The position numbers and the translations under genes are program-made. Source: JAWXBG01 sp044375415 (GTDB lineage Bacteria > Bacteroidota > Bacteroidia > Flavobacteriales_D > Sanyastnellaceae). Taken from it: a stretch of 15,584 bases of DNA. The stretch is from the NCBI GenBank assembly GCA_044375415.1, contig JBILMS010000070.1:1-15584 (forward strand), written 5' to 3'. The notes under the pieces were generated by a model, which searched no databases, had not been told where the DNA came from, and was given only the letters and a program-made list of their open reading frames with translations. Positions within the stretch are counted from its first letter, which is position 1. Each line of letters opens with the position of its first letter. Below are positions 14,006 to 15,584 of this stretch, piece by piece.

Positions 14006-14626
14006 TTAAATCCCCTGATCTAATGCCCGATTTTCTGTTTCAACTTCATCGAGAGTAAAAGGCGGATAGGTGTCGGTAAGAAAGCTCATGTATGCGCTCA
14101 CACGGTTGGACCAACGCAGCACACCAACCATGAAGTCGTGCATGCCTCTTGGATATTTCGCAGTGAACAGAACGATGAAGAAGGTTATAAACTGCACAAA
14201 ACCTGCTGCAATAAAAAGAAAAAGCAGACAAAATCCATGAGGAATACCCACGTATATACCTCCAAATAGCACACGCAAGATGAGTAGCCCCCTGCTAAGC
14301 TTTTGCGGATATTCCAGTGTGAAGTTGGTATGAGGATCTTGAGCATTTAACCCGATGGCAGGATAACCATCCGATAAGTTCCAAAGACGGGCGTTTAGAC
14401 GTGTGCCCCATCTTAATAGGTTAATCATAAATGTCCAGAAGTTTTTAGGATAGGTGCCGGTAAACAAGACAATCCAAAATGAAATGAATTGTATGAACAT
14501 CGCGGCTATACCAACGAATATTAGAACCAAAAAATGAGGGATACCTATATATATCGCGCCAAAGAAGGTTCTTAGAAGCAATTCTCCACGAGAATATTTT
14601 TCTTGATATTGAATAAATGTAGCCAT
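14006..14626 (-). CDS. Tandem DUF4389 membrane protein
   Basis: With the ATG at 14626 the protein has 206 residues made of two related units, residues 7-93 and 106-192. Each has the order SRG-LLLR-FG-IY-GIPH, a hydrophobic segment, then QFI-F-IVLFT-YP, LRW, and a final D-x-YP. By eye about half of the aligned positions are identical. The second unit keeps the DUF4389 signature better (VGVLRWSNRVSAYMSFLTDTYPPF). Each unit has two hydrophobic stretches. The function of DUF4389 is unknown. A TTG at 14680 would add 18 residues, but it is part of the -7 promoter element and cannot be in the message, so the ATG at 14626 is preferred. The gene is not obviously linked to comF downstream (85-base gap). 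Confidence 0.85.
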   Translation of the reverse strand: MATFIQYQEKYSRGELLLRTFFGAIYIGIPHFLVLIFVGIAAMFIQFISFWIVLFTGTYPKNFWTFMINLLRWGTRLNARLWNLSDGYPAIGLNAQDPHTNFTLEYPQKLSRGLLILRVLFGGIYVGIPHGFCLLFLFIAAGFVQFITFFIVLFTAKYPRGMHDFMVGVLRWSNRVSAYMSFLTDTYPPFTLDEVETENRALDQGI

Positions 14627-14677
14627 AGATAGAAGGTTTGAGAAGTTAAGATGATGAGGAGGGATTTGGCTCCTTTG

Positions 14678-14707
14678 CAAACATAGATAAATTGAGAGAT
14701 GCTACAA
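14678..14707 (-). promoter_or_regulatory. Bacteroidota promoter of the DUF4389 gene
   Basis: On the minus strand TTG (14707-14705) and TATGTTTG (14685-14678, a full TAnnTTTG match) are separated by exactly 19 bases, the classic Bacteroidota promoter layout. It lies in the gap after the dipeptide epimerase stop. The leader to ATG 14626 would be about 45 bases. Confidence 0.75.
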
Positions 14708-14729
14708 GAAATATTGTTCAATTCATATC

Positions 14730-15584
14730 TCAAGGCCTAAAAATTAATTCTACATCCGGATCATTTTTAATCAACCACGGCCCATCCAGATCAGCCCAAT
14801 CACAAAGCGAGGCAAGTGACTCTGCCGCACTGCAACCTACCGAAGATTCGCTCATACAACCGATAAGAACTTTCATCTGTTGCTCCTTGGCGATTTGGAT
14901 CATTTGAAGCGCCGGGCTAATACCGCCACACTTTTGAAGTTTGATGTTAATTCCATCGAAAACTTCCGTTAAGGGTTTTATGTCGCCGGGTACTTGGCAT
15001 GCTTCATCAGCGATCAGCGGAATGGAAATATGTTTACGCAGTTCGCGTGTTTCGTTAACATCACTTTTGTGAAAGGGCTGTTCAATTAATACGCAACCAA
15101 AGGTCTCCAAAAACTGAGCGATATCAAGAGCTTGAGCAAGATCTTTCCATCCTTGATTGACATCCACGGCGAAGGGGTAATTTGAAAGACTCAAATAATC
15201 TGTTACGACTTGATTATCGTTTATTCCGTCAAGTTTAAGTTTGAAAAAATTGAATCCATTGTCAATTCCAAATTGGAGTTTTTCTTTCATCTCTTCTTTA
15301 GAGCCTATTCCCAATGTATAGGAATGAGGTGGTTTGTGAAGACTTTTTATCCCGACAAGACTCGAAATAGTTTGCCCGACTTTGGAAGAATAACACTGCC
15401 ACAAAGCCATGTTTAATGCGGCTTTGGCGGGATAATGGCCGGGCAAGAGCCGCTCAATCTCTTCGTTTATCTGATCGGGAATAAATTCATCCGGGATATT
15501 CTTAAAGTAAGAATGAGAGAAAAAGTTGGTAGTGCTTTCAATCGTGTCTGCCAAGTACGGCGGCAATGTTGCTTCTCCATAACC
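14730..15584 (-). CDS. Dipeptide epimerase (enolase superfamily), N-terminus beyond window
   Basis: The frame is open to the right edge; the first visible residues are GYGEATLPPYLADT, a conserved segment after the N-terminal capping domain, so perhaps 40-60 residues are missing. Numbering from that Gly, KLK at 115-117 carries the catalytic lysine, VDVNQGW at 140-146 and IEQP at 167-170 and ADEA at 192-195 give the three metal-binding acids, and NIKLQKCGG at 213-221 gives the opposing lysine region. The C-terminal DLDGPWL fits L-Ala-D/L-Glu and related dipeptide epimerases, which bind the substrate amino group with this acidic segment, better than o-succinylbenzoate synthase or muconate cycloisomerase. 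Such enzymes help recycle cell-wall peptides, but dipeptide specificity varies across the family. The TTG at 15566 is an internal Leu codon, not the start. Confidence 0.88.
   Translation of the reverse strand, partial: GYGEATLPPYLADTIESTTNFFSHSYFKNIPDEFIPDQINEEIERLLPGHYPAKAALNMALWQCYSSKVGQTISSLVGIKSLHKPPHSYTLGIGSKEEMKEKLQFGIDNGFNFFKLKLDGINDNQVVTDYLSLSNYPFAVDVNQGWKDLAQALDIAQFLETFGCVLIEQPFHKSDVNETRELRKHISIPLIADEACQVPGDIKPLTEVFDGINIKLQKCGGISPALQMIQIAKEQQMKVLIGCMSESSVGCSAAESLASLCDWADLDGPWLIKNDPDVELIFRP

Noticed and set aside
14627..14680. 18-residue extension of the DUF4389 protein from TTG 14680
   Set aside because: The TTG is part of the -7 promoter element, and the extra residues are unlike the family.

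Overview
The window looks like a chromosomal segment from a Bacteroidota bacterium, probably near the Flavobacteriia. The evidence is a DUF3098 gene directly upstream of uppP, several promoters with the Bacteroidota-type -7 element TAnnTTTG, almost no Shine-Dalgarno sequences, and 5-aminolevulinate synthesis by the C5 route (hemL). Base composition is moderately AT-rich. No phage, plasmid, CRISPR, insertion sequence, rRNA or tRNA was seen.

Layout. 1-2362 (-) is the N-terminal part of a large secreted M43-type zinc protease joined to a beta-helix-like region; it runs off the left edge. 2661-4031 (-) is a Tat-exported FAD amine oxidase. 4183-4857 (+) is ispD, convergent with a CPBP membrane protease (5075-6061, -); two inverted copies of a REP-like palindrome lie between and inside their 3' ends. 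6094-7086 (+) is dusB with a TTG start. 7111-8205 (-) is the DUF3098-uppP pair without its usual partners ftsX and truB. 8224-9755 is looser: a lone 173-residue hypothetical gene, a DUF3592 membrane protein and two repeat-rich gaps, one holding three hairpins inside an inverted repeat and a direct repeat. 9756-10382 (+) is a SAM methyltransferase and 10459-11757 (+) is hemL. On the minus strand follow a UbiA-like membrane protein and a secreted hypothetical protein in one operon (11746-13193), comF (13231-13920), a protein made of two tandem DUF4389 units (14006-14626), and a dipeptide epimerase cut by the right edge (14730-15584).

The genes are mostly housekeeping and do not form one pathway. 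Loose links exist: IspD (isoprenoid precursor), UppP (undecaprenyl carrier recycling) and the UbiA-like protein all touch isoprenoid chemistry, and UppP and the dipeptide epimerase touch peptidoglycan. I found no defence system and no clearly new multi-gene system. The most unusual signals are non-coding: the nested hairpin element at 9112-9262, the REP-like repeat that forms the C-terminal tail of the CPBP protease, and two cases where the last three bases of a -7 promoter element (TTG) imitate a start codon.
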